Positions 36,999-51,892 of a stretch of DNA of 64,000 nucleotides are shown here, piece after piece (within the stretch, counting starts at the first letter, position 1; every line of letters begins with the position of its first letter). The notes under the pieces were generated by a model. It ran no database searches and was not told the DNA's origin. It saw only the letters and a list, made by a program, of their open reading frames with translations. The stretch lies in NCBI GenBank assembly GCA_025738555.1, contig JAOVFP010000008.1, forward strand, positions 1,116,001-1,180,000. Reading direction: 5' to 3'. Made by a program: the position numbers and the translations under genes. This stretch comes from Cyathus striatus (lineage: Eukaryota; Basidiomycota; Agaricomycetes; Agaricales; Nidulariaceae).

Positions 36999-37364
36999 TA
37001 GTCTTATTGTCGCTGTGGGAACATACCGCCCTGGTTGATAGCTATCATCGCACCGGCCCATAATAGCCTTTCGGGATACGGGATACGGAAAACACGAACC
37101 GCCAAAATGTCAACGCTATCTATCGTACCTTTATTTCGGTGTGTATTTTTTCCCTCTACTTGTCAGTGACCACTCGACTTACAGCGTATTCTCCTTAGAA
37201 CTGAGTCACACACAACGAGTACCTTTCAAGGCACTGTAATTCACACTGATGCTCGTATGCTATTATTGAAACAGTTTTGGCGTTTCGACTCTCAGCCACG
37301 TCAAATGTACAGCGAGTGTTGTAAAATGTTCTTGCTTCGTTATTGGCTATCGAAAGATGTAAAT

Positions 37365-37370
37365 GTATAA
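37365..37370 (+). promoter_or_regulatory. TATA box of the peroxidase gene
   Basis: TATAAA lies 94 bp upstream of the start codon, with ATTGG (an inverted CCAAT) about 24 bp further upstream at 37341. Confidence 0.55.
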
Positions 37371-37424
37371 AGAGCTAAGAGTTTTGGTTGTAATATCCTC
37401 AGGATATTCAAACATCCCCTGTAG

Positions 37425-39373
<1,949 letters not shown>

Positions 39374-40840
39374 ATGTTAGACATTTGGTGCATTTACATT
39401 TTTTTCATTGATAAATAGATGGTTTCTCGTATAACCGCTGCTTTAATAAAATTTATTGTCTATTTAGCTTCAAGTAGTACTTCCCGTGGCATGATGTTGA
39501 TAATGCAGCGCATGGATGGATGTACTTAACAATCAATCAACTGTGACTTACTGCACGACAGAAAAACTCGAAGTAAAAGGGGGTTTATTGAATGGATAAC
39601 CTCGAACAGAATAACAATAATAGGGCATAGACAATTTAAATCGAGTTCAAAGTTAATTACAGACGTTCCCCGAAAAGCACGCTTGCCATATTCAGACCTA
39701 CGAAGGTCCCTATTAATGAGAAGCGTTACGGGATATGAAAGCGGTAAGATACATGATTAATAACTTACAAGGGAAGTATGCTACGTCAATTTTTTTCCAT
39801 TTATCATCTTCACATTGTCGGCCTACTTCCTCTGTTACTATCAACTGGGCGCTATCGCCGTACCAACACTGCACGTAACTTTCAGCTAGCACACCCAATA
39901 TGACCAACCTCACTTACACGGAATCCCCGATTGACTCCTCTAAAGAAATCGATCCGACCTGTTTCAACTTGGAGTCTCACAATAAGAGTATAAAAGCCGT
40001 GTCTTGATTGCATGAAAATTTGTGTTATATATGACTCAAATGAAAAACCATCCCATTGGGAGTTTATCATGCCAGTTGTGTAATCAATCACGATACGATT
40101 ATCCATTCCCCAACTACGCAGATCTTGACTAAATGTTCCACTGTTAAGTGCAGAAAGCTAAAGAGGACGTCTGAAACTTACAATGTAACCGTAGATATCT
40201 GTCCAGCTAGAGATTCTGTAGTAATCTCTAGATTCTAGTGTCCGATTCAGTCACCAAGTATGATTTATTCTGATCGCATGGGTCAAACACCATGCAGAGG
40301 CATGAGTCACCGGAACCAGACGTGGTCTCTGATTGTTCCATTAGATAACTGTGGGATGGGTACGAGTTGTGGGATAGGGTGTTATGGGAGTAGTGAAGAT
40401 GAGTGTATTAAAGTAAATTGAATATTAATTAGAGGGTGGTTTACCAACGCGCCTGGCCTACGCAATAGTACTGATGAAATTCAGAAAACATATGATCGTA
40501 GCCTAAATATGTGTAACTAACCATAGCTTACTACTGGCCTGTGCACGTGTGCATGTTGCCCATCTCGCGGCTTGAAAAGTTGAACTCGGTCACTGAACTC
40601 CTCTACGGCTCATGGTCCCGAGTTCGATCCCCACTCAGTTGCCCTCTCAAATTCAATTATTCCAATTCCCACCTCAGTAAATCTAATCTTCTCTATGCAC
40701 TCTTCACTGAAGCATTGTTGTTACCGACCGTTCCGAATTAGTACATTCGCACATATCAATCATCTTTTCACTGCGGATTTTTTTCGCAGTACTTATAATA
40801 GAATTTAGGGAGGCAGAACATTCGCAGTGGTAGTAAATAT
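39374..40840. other. Intergenic between peroxidase and GMC genes
   Basis: No gene supported. A B-box-like GAGTTCGATCC occurs at about 40619 without a foldable tRNA around it. Confidence 0.45.
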
Positions 40841-43309
40841 CTACATATTGTCTTCCTTGATCATATCAGCGCACTTCTCCGCTATTGCAACAGTAGGTGC
40901 CGCAAGATGTGTACTGAGAATCTGCGGGAAGATACTCGCATCTGCAATGCGAAGCCTACGAACACCGTGTACCCGCAATCTGTCATCGACCACTCCACCA
41001 ATCCCATCATTGCCATATTCCGGTGCCATTCTACATGTGGATGAGTAATGAATTGTTGAACTACAATCCTCCTGTATGAACATGTCAATGTCAGCGTCGG
41101 AATCGCTCTTCGGTACCATATGCTCCACGACAGGATATTTTAGAGCAGCCATCTCCTTTTGGATTTTCATGGCTAGCTTTATGCCTCGACGCATGATAGT
41201 CCAGTCCCGTTCGGTTTCAAAGACGTTGAGGTCGACAACAGGTTTAGACAAAGGGTCTCGTGAGGAAAGGGTGACGCTTCCTAGCGAAGTTGGTTGCAAG
41301 TTGACGACAAAGAATGCAAGACCGCCACTACCGTGTGACTTTAGCGTTGCTGCTCTTCCATACGCGATCTAACAGTAGTATAACTTATTAGTCCGTAAGT
41401 TATTTCCCAAATTGAAGAGAGTGGCGTACTGGCATTATTTCGATATCAGGAATATTTTCAGGCAAATGGGAGTCTCTATCCTTTGGCGTGGCTTTTACTT
41501 CACTGAAGTCGTCGTTGAATAGTCGCATTTGAATAAATATAGTCAATTCTAGCATCGGTGCCAAAAGTAAACCCATGCCAAAAAAGATGTACAGTATAAT
41601 CTCCTTGATAATAGTCCATGGTTTTACGAACAGCTTAGCAACTGAATCATGCAACGGAACGCGAAACTGCAGTGCAACCGCGACATGGTCTTGCTGTAAA
41701 TAGAGCACTTAACATATGATAAAAAAAATAAGAATGTACAAATACCAGGTGTCTCCCTACTGCAGGCAGATCTTTTACCACCGTAATACCGTGTTTTTGA
41801 AGATGCCCCTCAGGTCCGATACCGCTTTAATATTTGGTTAAGTACTTACAGAAAATAAGCGTAGAGGAAATTTACCTGAGCATGAGAATCTGAGGAGACC
41901 CAAGAGCTCCAGCGCATACAATTATTTCGCGCTTCGCCGTAACGTAGCGGGTTGACCGTTCGGGGGCGATTGCTGATACTAGCGTAACCCCCTGGGCGCT
42001 AATATCCCCTTCGTAAGACTTGAATTTAATCTCCGAGATAGCCGTGTGTGTACATATATGTAGCCGATGCTTGTGCTTGTTAACAAAACTAGGCGGTAGA
42101 AAGGCGGTAAATGTTGAGCTTCTGTAGCCCCTAGAATCAATATTGTAATGCATCTTCGCACAGACTTGAGGAGGATGGTGAGGCGAATTGAGGTCATTCA
42201 CATATGGAATGCCAAGGTTTGTCGTGGCCTGGGCGATGCTGTTGACCACGTTAATACATTGTCATTAAAACCACTAGTCACTGCGTACACTCACTAAGAC
42301 GTATGACCCCAGTATTCCTTTGGATGAGATCGATTAGGCCATTCGCCTTTGAACTCTAGTAAGTTAATATGTATAACATAGAGACCAAGCTGACCTTTAA
42401 TGCCGTGAAAATCGTCAGGGTGACCAACATTTTGGTCAAGGTCCTTCTCCGATCTACAAAAGTACTTCTGCATCTCGTCGTAATCCCAACCCACGCGTCC
42501 ATCGTTCCCCCACCTATTATACTCAGCAGGCACCCCGCGTGTGTAGAGCATTGCATTTATCTTCGTTCCTCCTCCTAACGAGTTTCCTCCTATAACATCG
42601 AAGCGCCGGTTCCCAATATGCTTCTGCGGAACAGACTGCAGCGAGGCAGTACGATCATCATTGGAGTTGAAAGCATGGGATAGAAGAGGGATGTAAGTCT
42701 TCCAGCCATTTCTGACTCCTCCTTGTTCAACCAGTAAGACCGACGTGGTATCTGATGTTAGACGATTCGCTAGCACACATCCTGCCGTCCCTCCACCTAA
42801 ATAACCCTGTAAAATGTCTTGTAATAGCAATATGAAGATGTTTACCTAAGACAATGTAGTCGTACTCCTCGAGAGTATCGTGTATATTGTGGACGGGGAA
42901 GTCGGAAGAGAAAGGATACATAGTTGGGATCAAGTTAGGATTGTAACCGTAAGGCCCACACGACTCAATTTTGGGTAAGTAGTTGAGTAAAAGTTATATA
43001 AATATAATGTCATAATCCGGTCACATTACATTTCATCAAGCCCAGAATCCGCGAGGTTAAACTTACAACCGTGTCAAAAGCCGTCAAGAAGAGTTTGGCG
43101 CAGTTCGCCGCTAGGCAAAATGTGTTACTAATAAGTTATACTCGCTCAGTACGAAATTATCGGCCCAGAATCATTAGTAAACAGACATGCTACCGTAATG
43201 CTGTCACTTCAGCACATTACACTTGCATTATTCGGGAGCTGACTTGAGTAAACTTACTCGGTATGTAGATAAGTGCCACACCTTCCGGGTAGTAGCCACG
43301 ACTTGACAT
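40841..43309 (-). CDS. GMC oxidoreductase (FAD-dependent alcohol/aryl-alcohol oxidase or dehydrogenase type)
   Basis: Nine exons on the minus strand join in frame: 43309-43258, 43110-43067, 42963-42846, 42796-42395, 42355-42295, 42238-41876, 41824-41746, 41693-41430, 41368-40841; 636 residues, usual for the family. The ADP-binding fold IVLGGGTAGCVLANRL crosses a splice. GMC signature regions follow: GGNSLGGGTKINAML, and GALGSPQILMLRSGIG for the second signature. Catalytic His residues are in the HYSSTCRM motif and in STHLAAPTVAIAEK. The first two exons (MSSRGYYPEGVALIYIP...) are inferred from phase and splice sites; there is no clear signal peptide. Such enzymes make H2O2 for peroxidases or oxidise metabolites. 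It lies between the peroxidase and, divergently, the P450 gene. Confidence 0.9.
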
Positions 43310-44114
43310 ACTTTCTGTAAAACCCGAGTGAATCCAATGATCGGCATTCTTATGTTGATTGTTATATAAGTATGTAATTATATCTCAATTGTATCCTGAT
43401 TGTATCTTTCCTCATGGCTCCAACACGCGTTAATCACCGGTTCAGGCAGTCGTCAATAATCTACATCGTATTTTATAACCTGTATAACCTAGGTGTTTCG
43501 TGGCTCCAAGATAATTAATTGTTGCCTGTGAGCTTTCTTTTGCCTCTCATCTGTGCCCATAGGAAGTTGTATCGTTATGCCGTTTGATCCGTATCGTATT
43601 TTTGTATCGCAGCTTTGATCCCCTATTAGTAGCAGTTTGTACTAGTCAGTAGTTTAAGGCTAACACAATTGTGTCAAGCAACGTTTTGCTTGTCCGCCAC
43701 TGGCACTACATAGCGGCTGATGATTGTTGGGAGTACATATCAGATTCTATCGGACCCATGCATGCCAATACAAGTTGACGCGCTTTATGAGCAAAATTAC
43801 CTTCCTGAGCCCCCATAGATTTTATTGAAAGCTCACTGTAAGTATTGCAAGTATATTCTATTTAAAAAACTTTTCTGTACCGAGTTAACCTTGATCACGA
43901 AAGAAATGATGCCCAGGGGAGCACTACAAACCTGCTATGAACTGACAGCTTTCTGTCAACGGGCATGTATAGACGAAAAAGAAAATTTCCGATCCGAATG
44001 AAAACCGATATTTCACCTCTTATCAGTCCGCTACGCGTCCCGGAAAACATGTAGTGCTTGTCTGGAGTCGATGTTGTGCGCTCGGGGCAGTAGCGTTAAA
44101 GGATAATTAGCTGC
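43310..44114. other. Intergenic between GMC and P450 genes
   Basis: No gene supported. Shared promoter space of the divergent pair together with the relic at 44115. Confidence 0.45.
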
Positions 44115-44300
44115 TTACATTTTAATAGTAACAAAGCTGCTGCCAAACATTATGCAATAAGTACCGATCGCCAGGCAGCCAACGAGTCTGTTGCGGAACG
44201 AGCTACTGCATTGAACGGCAGGGCTGTTTATCTTCTCGTTATCTGCACGGATATCGTTCGGATCCGAAAGCTTCTTTTCTTTTTCGTCTATGCTCGTCAA
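44115..44300 (-). pseudogene. Gene relic related to 12241-12618
   Basis: A 61-residue minus-strand frame (DEKEKKLSDPND..., FRNRLVGCLAIGTYCIMFGS) resembles the start of a multi-pass membrane protein. No downstream exons were found, so it appears truncated. It sits 185 bp upstream of the P450 start in divergent orientation. Confidence 0.4.
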
Positions 44301-44484
44301 GCCCGTGATACCAGCGACACCAGGTTGGTTAGTTATTTTACATACTAATAAGTATTGGTCCAGTATTGGTCAATGTGTCATTTGATTTCTGCCACTGATT
44401 GAAGCAATAATAAATCCGTTCGAACCGGAATACAGTCGTTCGTCGCCTCTTGAGATATATACATAAACGGTCATTCCAAAACTT

Positions 44485-46811
44485 ATGTTTGGGTCAAGCT
44501 CAACGATGCTCTTCGTTTATCTGGTCTTTCTCTACGTAATCTACAAGCTGCTGAAATATTATGCACTTGTAAGATCAATTAGGTAAGTTCACTAGAAGTT
44601 TTATTATCTTTTCCACAATCATTAAATCTATCACATACAGAAACGCTAAGAGATTTGGACAATTTATTTCTCATACAGGATACTGTGCCGAATTTCTCAA
44701 CGGTGTACTTGGGATTTTTCCCGACCGCATCTGTATCTTTTATAACAAGTATAAGAGTATGTATCGTAGATTTTAAGCTTGGGTTATTTATTTATCCATG
44801 AAACATAGGATTTAGGCAGGCGGAACAAGACATTTATGCCGTGGTAAGCGTGAACTCATAATGCCCATCTCCGTGGTTAATATGAACTTGCAGACTTCAA
44901 CTTGGCCTCAGACGGTTCTAAATTTTAATGTTGCTGATGCATCAATAATTAAGGTACTATGTGATCGTCAGCTTTTAATTTATAGAGAAACTTATGTCTG
45001 ATCCAGAATATCGTGACCTCAAGAGCTCTATTTCCCAAACCTGCCCATCATTATCAGCTGATAACATTTCTTGGAAAGAATATTTTAGCATCAGAAGGCG
45101 ATGAGTGGAAGCGTTTCAGAAGAGTTTGTGCGCCAGCGTTTACCATGGTATGCCATGCATAAATGTCGTATATATGTTGAGTGTTTTACCCGCCCTGATA
45201 TTTAGAGAAACAACAGAATGGTCTGGGAAGAGACAGAAAACGTTCTAATTGACATTTTCGAGAACTTATGGGGAAACGAGAAGCAAGTTATCGTCGAAAA
45301 TGCACTCGATATTACGTTGCCGGTAAGTCTAACCCTTCACATATCCCGGGTTTATCTAATCTTATATCATAGATTTCTCTTTATGCTATATGTGCGGTCG
45401 GTGAGCAGCAGAATAATATCACCCAATCTATCCCATTCCGAGATATTTCTATTTTAGGGTTCGGAAAGAAGGAACTATGGCACAGGCCAGACTACAGCGA
45501 AGTTCCTAGTGGTCATCGGATGACTTTTAAAGATTCCATGCGAATTGTAGTCGATGACATATATCTTCGCGCAGCTCTTCCAACATGGCTTTTAAACGCT
45601 GGGCCAACGAAGCGAATCAGAACTCTAAGAGATGCTATTAAAGAGTTTAAAGTAAGTGGAGATAGAATTCTGTTTAAAATGGATCCCTAACACATTTCGA
45701 TATGAAGCAACACTTATTCGAAATGATTGAAGATAGGAAGAGGATGGGAAAGGGGGAAATGCATGATCTCTTGAGTAACTTAGTTAATGCTACATTTGGA
45801 GATGGAGCTTCACATCCAAGTGAGATGACCGAAGAAGAACTTATTGGTGAGGAACATCCACAGCCTATGGCATGAAGATGTTAACCGGAATACGCTTTAG
45901 GAAACGTCTTCACTTTTTTGGTTGCGGGACACGAAGTAAGTAACCAAACCACTTCATATTTCCAAGTGTACTCATTGCGCAACCTAAATCTACGTAGACT
46001 ACCATGCACTCGCTTGCATTCACATTTTCATTTCTCGCATTATATCCAGACGTGCAAGGGAAACTGTACCAGGAATTGAAAACAGTATGTCACATGCGGG
46101 CTCCGGTACGTAAACTATACGATACCGTTTTTGACTATGAGATTAATCTATTTATGGTTCTGCACGATAGACTTACGATGATATACTTCGTTTGAAATAC
46201 ATGATGGCGTAAGAAATAATATATCAACTAAATACAACATTAATAAGCGTCTGTAGGGTTTACAACGAAACTTTGCGTATGATTCCACCTGTGCGAGTTC
46301 CTAGCGGACATAATCTACTTTAGCGATCCATCTAATGTTTTTATAGATCCCTGCAATCCCGAAATATACGACAGAGCATACCACGTTTCAAGTTGGCAAT
46401 GTTGACGGTATTTCACAAGAGGTAGTAATACCTAAAAATTCGAGCGTGATAATTAGCCTTCTGGCGTGCACAATAATCCAAAATACTGGGATGAGCCAGA
46501 TCAATTCAAGCCTGATCGATTTTTAGGAGAGTGGCCTCGATATGCATTTCTTCCATTTAGTGAGGGCGCGAGGATATGTCTAGGCCAGAAGTTCGTTTAA
46601 ATCTCCTTGTTTTATGGCATTCATCCCAACGTAATTAACCGATAAATATCAACACTTTAGGTTTGCTGAGACAGAAGTCCTAGCGGTACTCAGTCTTATT
46701 TGTTCCAGATACCAAATATCTTTGAAGGACGATCCTCTTTATGTTGGAGAAACGTTTGAGGAGAAGAAGGCAAGGGCTCTGAAGATGTTCGTAGGTCTGT
46801 CAGTGAAGTAG
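44485..46811 (+). CDS. Cytochrome P450, with one frame break
   Basis: Membrane-anchored monooxygenase with many introns of about 50 nt. N-terminal hydrophobic anchor (MLFVYLVFLYVIYKLLKYYA), then helix C WKRFRRVCAPAF, I-helix oxygen-activation motif FLVAGHETT (about 45916-46003), K-helix ETLR (in AVYNETLRMIPPV), and haem-cysteine loop PFSEGARICLGQKF (about 46555-46596). All hallmark residues are present. Between VIISLL and GVHNNPKYWDEPDQF, at about 46460, the frame shifts by one base, so the gene as written stops before the haem loop. A lost base in the genome or in the assembly would both explain this. The family cannot be assigned without a search. Confidence 0.85.
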
Positions 46812-48975
46812 GTGTTCATCGACAAAAGAAAGTAGCAGTTTACTGACGATTTTTGCTTGTATCTAAGACCTATTGGCGTCCCTCTAGTCTTCCGACAGCG
46901 CGATTGATGTGAATACTTTGTAAACTACTTTTTTTCGATCGTTTAGTAGTATTTCAGCATGTAAACCCCCTGTAATAAGCTTAATTTCGGCCAGGTTAAC
47001 TAGAAGATTTTCCAAAGAGAACTTTAGCTAAAAGTTGGAACAGAAGTAACCGGAATATATTTTGCTATATCTCACGCAGGATACGATTGTAGAGATATGC
47101 CGCAATGAGTATCATCATACATCGCTGCATCTAGTCAGTATCTAGTCTCGTACTAAGATTACTCGTGAACACGTCCACGCCGGTTTCCGAATCCATATGT
47201 CTTCATATGGCATGAACCACGTTATTCCGTTGGACGGTCTTTGTAAGTTTTTTTCTTTAGTTAAGTACTTAGCACTTAACTTGAGCGAGCCTATCATCAA
47301 ATTTCAATCATTAAGGTTCGAATTCCGCTTTACGATTTCCTCGACTTGTAATCTTACTAGCTCATGTAACATAGTTGCCAGCTTCAACTCTAACTGTGTT
47401 CCGTGTTTTCCCATCTCTCGACTGTAACAAAATATTTCGTTCTTATCATACATATCATTGAGTTACCGAAGGTATCTCTGCAAGTAACCTTTTGGCGAAA
47501 ATTTGTGTAATTCACTGGCATGATCATTGCCACATATAAGTCTTTCTCCAGTAAAAAGGAATGTAGTAATACTCTTATTGGTAAGAAGAGGTGAGGATAA
47601 AAGTCCCTGGGAGGTGTAGGTACTAAACATAAATTATACATAACGTACACATGAATGCATTAGTTCTGCATACTTCTTAGTGTAGCCCCTACACCACCCG
47701 GGGACTTGAAAAAGACAAAGTTGAAGCGATTTGTGATTCATTTATTACAACACTGAAATCGTCAAATAAATTTCAAGTGTATTATTGTTGTAGTTATTGT
47801 ATGTAATTTGTCTAAGATGTGTCTAAGTAGTTTGTGCCTCTGTTCAAAATAAAATCCGGTATCCAGAAGTCATGTTTTTATATCGTATTCCCGTTATCTT
47901 TGGTTCCTACATGACTTCATAGATATACGTTGATTTTTCTGAGTATATTCGAACTTGCTGATAGATCATAGATCAAATCTATATATATGACTACTTAATA
48001 TAGCCAGGTATTGTATTGTACCGTCGCATCAGTGGGCTATCAACATTTTATTATGGGCATACGTTTATAAGCTGGTATACTAATAGTTCAGTGGATATCT
48101 CTGAAATATGATGTGCTTTTTACGTGTAAAGTTCACATTTGTATTTTCGAACAGTCTCCATTATCCAACACATGTGTATCCAACAAAGGAAAAGATGTTG
48201 AGGCTGGTATAGTACAGCAGATTATCTCATGCTATTCGTCGTTGGCATTATGGTTTTCTTACGAACAGTCCAGCCTACAAAGCACTTATCACATCCAATA
48301 CCACCAGTCTTTAATCCCAGACTTCAAATTAAAGCTGTCAATGTTGTCAATATAAGTGGACATTTTCAGCACGTATTTATGTGCATGTATAACTGAGCTG
48401 TGGACACTATTATTGAACGCTGCCGCTACAGTCTTGTAGACCGAGGATAGGTTGGTATGGCATAGTGGATAAGTAGAAATATGGAACTTCTATGTAACTC
48501 CTATATCAACATGACATTTCTTGAAATCTTTATGTTTTAGTAGTATTTGGTTTAAACTGTAAAGCAGCATAAGCACCATCGAAGGTAATGACTCTTTACG
48601 CGTACACGCCGGCTTCAAGCTCCTACGTCCATGCGAAAAACGAAGCAGAGTCAGAGTTTATTTTTAGATAATTGCTTACTGACCGTACATAGTACCGCTA
48701 TATCATAAGTCCGTAAGTTTATCCGAAAATTCGAGTCATTTCGCGTTTTGAAACATCGAAGACAAAAACGAGGACAGGGACTTGAGTGGCATGGTGACAG
48801 CTGATAACAATTGCTTATCAGATAACCAATTTCCGCTGCGGTCGGTATACACAGACAGTGAAACCCGAGGGCCGAAGGCTGATATGCCAATATAAGTACA
48901 AGAATGGGAGTCTTATCTGATAACTCATACGGCTCATCCCCAGCTAGTGTTATCATCATTTTGCTTATTCAAACT
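46812..48975. other. 2.2-kb stretch without a supported gene
   Basis: AT-rich with only short frames. Nothing recognised. Confidence 0.4.
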
Positions 48976-50760
48976 ATGACTCTATCACCTCTCATACAGT
49001 ATGTTAAAACAATCGTTGTCCTTGGAGGATCCTATGGTGGTGAGAAATCCTGAAACGACAGGTTTCAATCAACTGAAAGTGTGGTCTTGCCAGGTGCCAA
49101 GGCAGCTCAGGTTCTCGCTGCTGGTGTTCCAACCGGTTGGAGAGTCATACTTGTTGACAGAAATTCGTAAATATTCTAAACGTTCTTTAGTTAACTGCAT
49201 AGAAAGCTGACACAATTTTCAGACACGCAAATCGTACGTTTTAAACATTTGATTTTGTGTTTTCATACGGTAACCCAGCTAATCACCGATAAAAAGACGT
49301 ATACGTAATGCCACGATTCGCCGTCTTACCTGGACACGAACACAAAGCCTGTAGGTCGTCGTTGCTCTTCCCTCCCTCTTCTCACCAACTAACACACTCT
49401 ACGAAGTCATCCCATATACAAATGTTTTCCGCCTCGACACGACCAACGCTTCGCATATTTTTCTCCATGCCCAAGTTACTTCCATTCGATCCACACACAT
49501 TACGCTCTCCAAATCCTTCCCCGAGTATGGAATCGGCACGACCTTACCATTTGACTATGCTGTGTACGCCCTAGGATCGCATATGTCTAGTCCTTTGCAC
49601 CTTTGGGGTACGCATCCGGAGGTTGATGTAGGAAACGTCAATGAGTATAATTACGGCGGAACCAAGAAGGAAGCTGTGGAGTGGCTGAAGAAGAGGCACG
49701 CTGTGATCGAGCAGAGTGATACTGTGCTTGTGGTCGGTGGTGGTGCTTTGGGAATTCGTACGTTGTCTTCTGTGTATCATGTTTTAAATATGAGACTGAC
49801 CGGCAAATAGAATTTGCAACGGATATTAAGGCCGTTTATCCCACAAAGAGAGTCACGCTATTACATTCGCGTGATAGACTTTTGCCTCGATTCGATGTGC
49901 AAATGCATGTTGAGGGTTAGTCCTAACTCTTTTCTCCTTCATATGATCTAACAAGGATGTAATCCCCAGTCCTGAAATACACCCAGTTAGTCGGAATAGA
50001 GACTATACTCGGTGAACGGCTCGACCTTTCGTCACTCGAGAACGGAAAGGCCAAAATTAACGCAGAGGGAAAGAAGGTTGTGCGCACAGAAAAGGGGAGA
50101 GAAATTTCTGCTGATTTGCTAGTACGTTCTTTTCATTCCTCATCATTGTTCAGGAACTGACGACATATAGCTTTTATGCACAGGTCAAACACCCAACACG
50201 GAACTACTAAAAGACATGGACCCCTCTATCGTCGGTGAGAACCAACTTGCTAAAGTGTTAAGGACACTCCAGCTTGGCGTTATAAACGAAGGTGGAGGAA
50301 ACGAATCCACTCAGTACCCACATATTTTTGCAATCGGTGATGCAGCGGATGCGTTTGGAGCCATCGCAGCGGGACATAACGCATATGACCAGGTTAGTGT
50401 TCACATCTAATAAGCTTTTTCGCTGGCGCATTTAGACGTTATATCCAGGCTGAAGTCGCAGCACGCAATATAATCCGCCTAATCAACAACACCGTCAATG
50501 AAGATGTAGAACGTCAAGAGGAATCGTTGGAGATTTATACTGCTGGCCTACCTGGTATCGGGGTTTCTTTGGGTTTGGTCGGTCGCGATCATCTTGGCGC
50601 TTAAAAGAACGTATTTGACACATTGTAACAGTGCGAAGCAGTCGTTCAAAGACGTGGTCAGATCACACACAAAACAGATGGTGAGGCCGACTTGAATGCC
50701 CTACGGAAGTGGCCATATTTCGGAATGCATATCCAGAAGGAGGAGGATGTGTACCTTTGA
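48976..50760 (+). CDS. FSP1/AIF-like FAD-dependent pyridine nucleotide oxidoreductase
   Basis: Proteins of this type (AIFM2/FSP1, type II NADH dehydrogenases) pass electrons from NAD(P)H to quinones. Start ATG 48976 (MTLSPLIQYVKTIVVLGG). FAD-binding GGSYGGAKAAQVLA spans the first splice. The NAD(P)H-binding motif is VLVVGGGALGIEFA. The second FAD motif is FAIGDAADAFGAIAAGHNAY. CTGQTPNTELL is the usual ATG-like motif. Exons join in phase to TGA at 50758-50760. Two in-frame stops near 50604 and 50630 fall inside a putative 54-nt in-frame intron with an unusual GTCGGT donor, so this splice is the weakest point. Introns are short; no signal peptide. It may detoxify quinones made by the peroxidase, by context only. 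Confidence 0.88.
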
Positions 50761-51299
50761 GCTGGTAGCTGTATTTCAATGGGGTATGAATGGTATAATA
50801 CCGAGACCCTCTGCCACTAATGTTAGTGCTTAATAAGTTTCTGGACCTCGGGACCCAGAGACCGGGGCGTTACTTTGAACTAGTTTAAATGCATTATGTT
50901 CAGTTCGACGTTAGTATCAGATACCTGCAGAGGAGTATGCGATGGTATAGTACAGCGGATTGACTGATATATACCATACAATTGTACATGATGTTCACGC
51001 TATTTTTCACTAACATAGACAAAAACGTATTAAATTCAAGGATAAGTATATCGCTTTACTACCGAATTGGGATTCGTTCGCTGCTACTGAAGTGAGCTCT
51101 TAGTTATTCATCCGTAAGGGTGTGTAGAAGACCGGTCGACACAGGCCTTGTACCCACACGTGTTGTCGTACTGACAGTGGTCAGAAAAGCTATATATTTT
51201 GCTAGTATAGTCTATGGTGCTATATATCTTATATTATCGTTGCCATCGGTTGCAATCGATTATGTATGAAGGCTCTTTAAGATCAGCTTATTCTGTGTT
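50761..51299. other. Intergenic, nothing recognised
   Basis: No gene supported. Confidence 0.4.
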
Positions 51300-51600
51300 G
51301 TTGAAAAAATGGGTTCGCACTTGTTCAATAGCGTTCTGTATATGACCTGTAAGCATATATATATAGTGGACAAGTCGATACGAGCCTTCATATGTCACAT
51401 ATCGCGTAGGTCTATAATGCTACCGATATTTTTAGTTTTAACGTTTCTCAGTTGTGCTTTTTGGTATAGGTTAACATCGAATATAAAGGAGCACGCAAGC
51501 CTGGATCGTAAAGCAGTCTTGATAGGAACTCGACTTGACCTAAATCCAGGACTACAATAGAATCCAAATGTCTTTTACAACATGAAAGTATCACAATACA
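51300..51600 (+). repeat. Dispersed repeat related to 28674-28998 (copy 2)
   Basis: Shares the ATAGTGGACAAGTCGATACG region and translated similarity with the minus-strand copy at 28.7 kb. Its first 46 bp also match 4734-4780. A 83-residue frame with a hydrophobic stretch (PIFLVLTFLSCAFWYRL) is present but no domain is recognised. Confidence 0.6.
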
Positions 51601-51892
51601 GATAAAATTCCACCATGGGTTTGTGTGTCTCCGCATTTTCCAAATCCACAACATTTTGCAAGGTAGTACGTGTAACGACTTGGTAGTCTTTGTGATCCTT
51701 TATTTACTTTATTCTGTAGGTGTATACTCTACAAGCCTGTGTAGCATACTTTCAGATGTACCGGGAATACAGGTATGAGCGTGAGGATTGGCCTAGTTTT
51801 TATTCTAAATCTTACATTCATAGTGGAATAAATAGTAGTACGAGCAATTTGATTAGGGCCATAGTTTACCAAGTTATTCATGGATGAGGGAT

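Noticed and set aside
40560..40645. Possible tRNA around a B-box-like GAGTTCGATCC
   Set aside because: T stem and acceptor stem do not pair and no A box lies at the right distance.
42240..42300. Frame shift in the GMC gene
   Set aside because: A GTGAGT donor at 42294 and an acceptor at 42239 join the exons in phase, so no break is needed.
50590..50650. Premature stops in the FSP1-like gene
   Set aside because: They fall inside a putative 54-nt in-frame intron ending TAACAG, although the donor is unusual.
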